Source: Verrucomicrobiales bacterium (GTDB lineage Bacteria; Verrucomicrobiota; Verrucomicrobiia; Verrucomicrobiales; DEV007). From it: DNA of 64,000 nucleotides. Where the stretch lies: NCBI GenBank assembly GCA_002698785.1, contig PAAG01000019.1, forward strand, positions 62,001-126,000, read 5' to 3'. A program made the position numbers and the translations under genes. Positions 62,384 through 64,000 of the stretch are shown here, one piece after another. Within the stretch, counting starts at the first letter, position 1; every line of letters starts with the position of its first letter. The notes beneath the pieces are model-generated. The model worked only from the letters and a program-made list of their open reading frames with translations, did not search any database and was not told the DNA's origin.

Positions 62384-62431
62384 ATTCCGGCGAGCGGCGA
62401 TAAGGGATCAGCCGGAATCGACACATTTTTT
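62384..62431 (+). terminator. terminator-like hairpin after the SseB-like gene
   Basis: ATTCCGGC (62384-62391) pairs with GCCGGAAT (62411-62418) around a 19-base loop, followed seven bases later by TTTTTT (62426-62431). The stop of the gene (62379-62381) is directly upstream. The loop length lowers confidence. Confidence 0.4.
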
Positions 62432-62551
62432 GGAAGTCGGCTCCCTTGCATTTTCCTGAGTCTCATCTAGTTCGGGGGAATCGTTAGTGCACTCTGTTGT
62501 GTCATCCGCTTTGGCACAGAACGTGCACCTTTTTTCACCGAGAAATCATCC

Positions 62552-63586
62552 ATGAGATTTACTCTACCTTTCTGGCTAGCCATGTTGGTTAGCACCGTCG
62601 CCCCGCAGCACAACACCCAGTCCTCGCCGAAGTCCGGCGAGGGTTCCTGGGTGTTTGAATACCGCCCTGAGCTATCCCAGCTGCCTCCCGGTGCGGAAAA
62701 ATTCATCAAGCGCGCTCACGGTGGTTTCGCGGTAGATCGTCAGGGGTCTGGCGACGTTTACTTCCACCTCGACAGTTACGGAATTATCCATCTCAGCCCT
62801 GATCTAACAGAGTCTGAACAGCTTAATTGCGATCCTGAACTGGTCGAGGGAAACGGCCACAACACCAGTCTCGCTTATAACGACGACGGTGTCCCCTATC
62901 TCGTAATTCCCGACAACAAACGAGGGAAGGTTTTCTTTTCGAGCACTGAAGGGAAGATTCTTCATCAAATGGAGAAACCGGATTTCCTGGACTGGTTTGC
63001 TTCCAGCCGATTCGCTCCCACTGATACACTTATCATCGATGGCAAACTGCTCGTTGCCGACGGATACGGCAGTCGCTTCATATTTCCCGCGAAGCCATTT
63101 GGAGGTTATGTCAGGGGAATTTATGGAGGAAAAGGCGTTTTCACCACAAGCCACGGACTAGACTGGGATCCAGTTGGAAAGCGTGTCGCGGTTGCCGACC
63201 GGGAAGCCAGCCAGATCCGCTATTTCACCACAGATGGAAAAGAGATCGTAGAAGGAAAGACGCCAGTAGTCACGCCCCTCCCTTCAGGCGCCCGCCCCTG
63301 TGACATCGATTACATGCCAGATGGCACCGCTGTAGTTGGTTGTTTGAAAGGAGCAGATGGCGCTCCCGGCGAAGTCTATATTCTCGATCCTAAAGGCGAT
63401 ATCCTCTCGGTGGTTAAGCCAAAAGTAGAGCTCGGTCTCGACAATGGGAATACCGACATCGAACACGTGCACAATGCTTCGTGGACGAAAGTCGGCGATA
63501 CCCTTTACCTCCTCGTATACGCATGGAATCCGGGAGGATTTGTCGTGCTGGAGCGGGTCGATTCCGAAGAGTCGGCTACTCCTTGA
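62552..63586 (+). CDS. exported NHL-type beta-propeller protein
   Basis: 344 residues. Signal peptide (RFTLPFWLAMLVSTVAPQHN). The body reads as six four-stranded blades: HGGFAVDRQGSGDVYFHLDS, YGIIHLSPDLTESEQL, TSLAYNDDGVPYLVIPDNKR, LIIDGKLLVADGYGSRFIFP, GLDWDPVGKRVAVADREASQ and GARPCDIDYMPDGTAVVGCL. NHL-type propellers bind partners or carbohydrates, and no catalytic residues are obvious. It may be secreted or outer-membrane associated. It overlaps the convergent DUF1772 gene by 11 bases at the 3' ends. Confidence 0.78.
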   Translation: MRFTLPFWLAMLVSTVAPQHNTQSSPKSGEGSWVFEYRPELSQLPPGAEKFIKRAHGGFAVDRQGSGDVYFHLDSYGIIHLSPDLTESEQLNCDPELVEGNGHNTSLAYNDDGVPYLVIPDNKRGKVFFSSTEGKILHQMEKPDFLDWFASSRFAPTDTLIIDGKLLVADGYGSRFIFPAKPFGGYVRGIYGGKGVFTTSHGLDWDPVGKRVAVADREASQIRYFTTDGKEIVEGKTPVVTPLPSGARPCDIDYMPDGTAVVGCLKGADGAPGEVYILDPKGDILSVVKPKVELGLDNGNTDIEHVHNASWTKVGDTLYLLVYAWNPGGFVVLERVDSEESATP

Positions 63587-64000
63587 GTTTCCACAGAGCA
63601 ACCAGATATGCAGCGCCTGCGAGTGTAGTTGCAACTGTCCTGACATGATTCCATGGGAGCCACTCCCTGAGGTAGCGGTTCCACATCTCCAGGCCATCGG
63701 CTGATGCAGGGTCGACTGCAGCAAGCAGGTTGTTGAGCGGGACATTGCATGCCCCGGTAACAACAATGCAGCCAATGCAGTAAAATAACGCGCCAGCGAG
63801 AATCCAAACACTCGCAGGATGACTCATTTGGAACAGTGCTGGCGCAGCTATCGCCACACTGCCAAACGCGGTCCCCAGAAACAATGCCAGAAACCAGGGG
63901 TTTACGATGGTGACATTGATTGCCTGCATAGCGGAGATACCCGCTTCAGGTCGAATACGGGCGAATGAGTTCATCGCAAAGTTTGAGAAGACAAAGAACA
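63576..64000 (-). CDS. DUF1772 family membrane protein, 5' end cut by window edge
   Basis: The reading starts with an ATG at 63974, but the codons beyond it to the edge read FFVFSNFAMNSFARIRPEAG in frame, as in DUF1772 proteins, so the gene begins to the right of the window. The visible part has GISAMQAINVTIVNPWFLAL, FLGTAFGSVAIAAPALFQM, SVWILAGALFYCIGCIVVTG, a NVPLNN motif, WNRYLREWLPWNHVRT and a final membrane segment. Four helices and the conserved Asn and Trp-Asn-His match the family (anthrone oxygenase-like). Function of most members is unknown. It overlaps the propeller gene by 11 bases tail to tail. Confidence 0.85.
   Translation of the reverse strand, partial: FFVFSNFAMNSFARIRPEAGISAMQAINVTIVNPWFLALFLGTAFGSVAIAAPALFQMSHPASVWILAGALFYCIGCIVVTGACNVPLNNLLAAVDPASADGLEMWNRYLREWLPWNHVRTVATTLAGAAYLVALWKLKE

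Overview
The window looks like a chromosomal segment of a Verrucomicrobiota bacterium, perhaps a marine one. This is inferred from gene content: two modules of the DUF1552 plus PSCyt1/DUF1587/DUF1592/DUF1588/DUF1585 families typical of Planctomycetes and Verrucomicrobia, SHD1-domain secreted proteins, many exported proteins of unknown function, few recognisable Shine-Dalgarno sites, CCGCCTnnAGGCGG palindromes and a remnant of a polysaccharide-degrading GH16 enzyme. I saw no rRNA, tRNA, CRISPR array, transposase or phage structural gene.

Layout. 1-3.4 kb: a TIR-LRR-Roc-COR protein cut by the left edge and visibly AT-richer than its surroundings. 3.4-14.1 kb: small genes, an OmpA-like protein, a DUF2254 membrane protein, a frame-broken pair of DUF5076-like domains, then a divergent caspase locus: on the minus strand a DUF4384-like membrane protein, an OmpA-like protein and an exported caspase-family protease; on the plus strand a second exported caspase-family protein with a peptidoglycan-binding domain. 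14.5-20.2 kb: an AI-2E family transporter, a membrane J-domain protein with its own Hsp70, and a divergent FGE-sulfatase-fold protein. 20.3-33.1 kb: two DUF1552/DUF1592 modules in opposite gene order. Between them lie three paralogous small membrane proteins of an unrecognised family and several secreted proteins.

33.2-37.0 kb is an accessory-looking stretch. It holds a two-gene cassette of a HipA-like kinase and a DUF3037 protein overlapping by ATGA, and two small genes each interrupted by one in-frame stop. 37-43.7 kb: an eIF1/SUI1-like factor, a UbiB-type kinase, an exported SHD1 metallopeptidase and small hypotheticals. 43.9-46.6 kb: a TonB-dependent receptor with a structured leader and a clear intrinsic terminator, followed by the GH16 remnant. 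46.6-54.2 kb: an exported thioredoxin/PDZ/CxxCH protein, an EF-hand protein, an exported TPR-CHAT protease, a VOC protein and a PQQ-type beta-propeller. 54.3-64 kb: a stand-alone TIR protein, beta-helix and secretin-like exported proteins, an SHD1 esterase, an SseB-like protein, an NHL-type propeller and a DUF1772 gene cut by the right edge.

The recurring theme is proteins of the kind used in regulated cell death, immunity or envelope signalling: TIR twice, caspase fold twice, CHAT once, a HipA-like kinase once, and a dedicated Hsp70/J pair. Many of the proteases carry export signals. A dispersed repeat of about 150-220 bp occurs three times, always upstream of and in the same direction as a gene for an exported protein.
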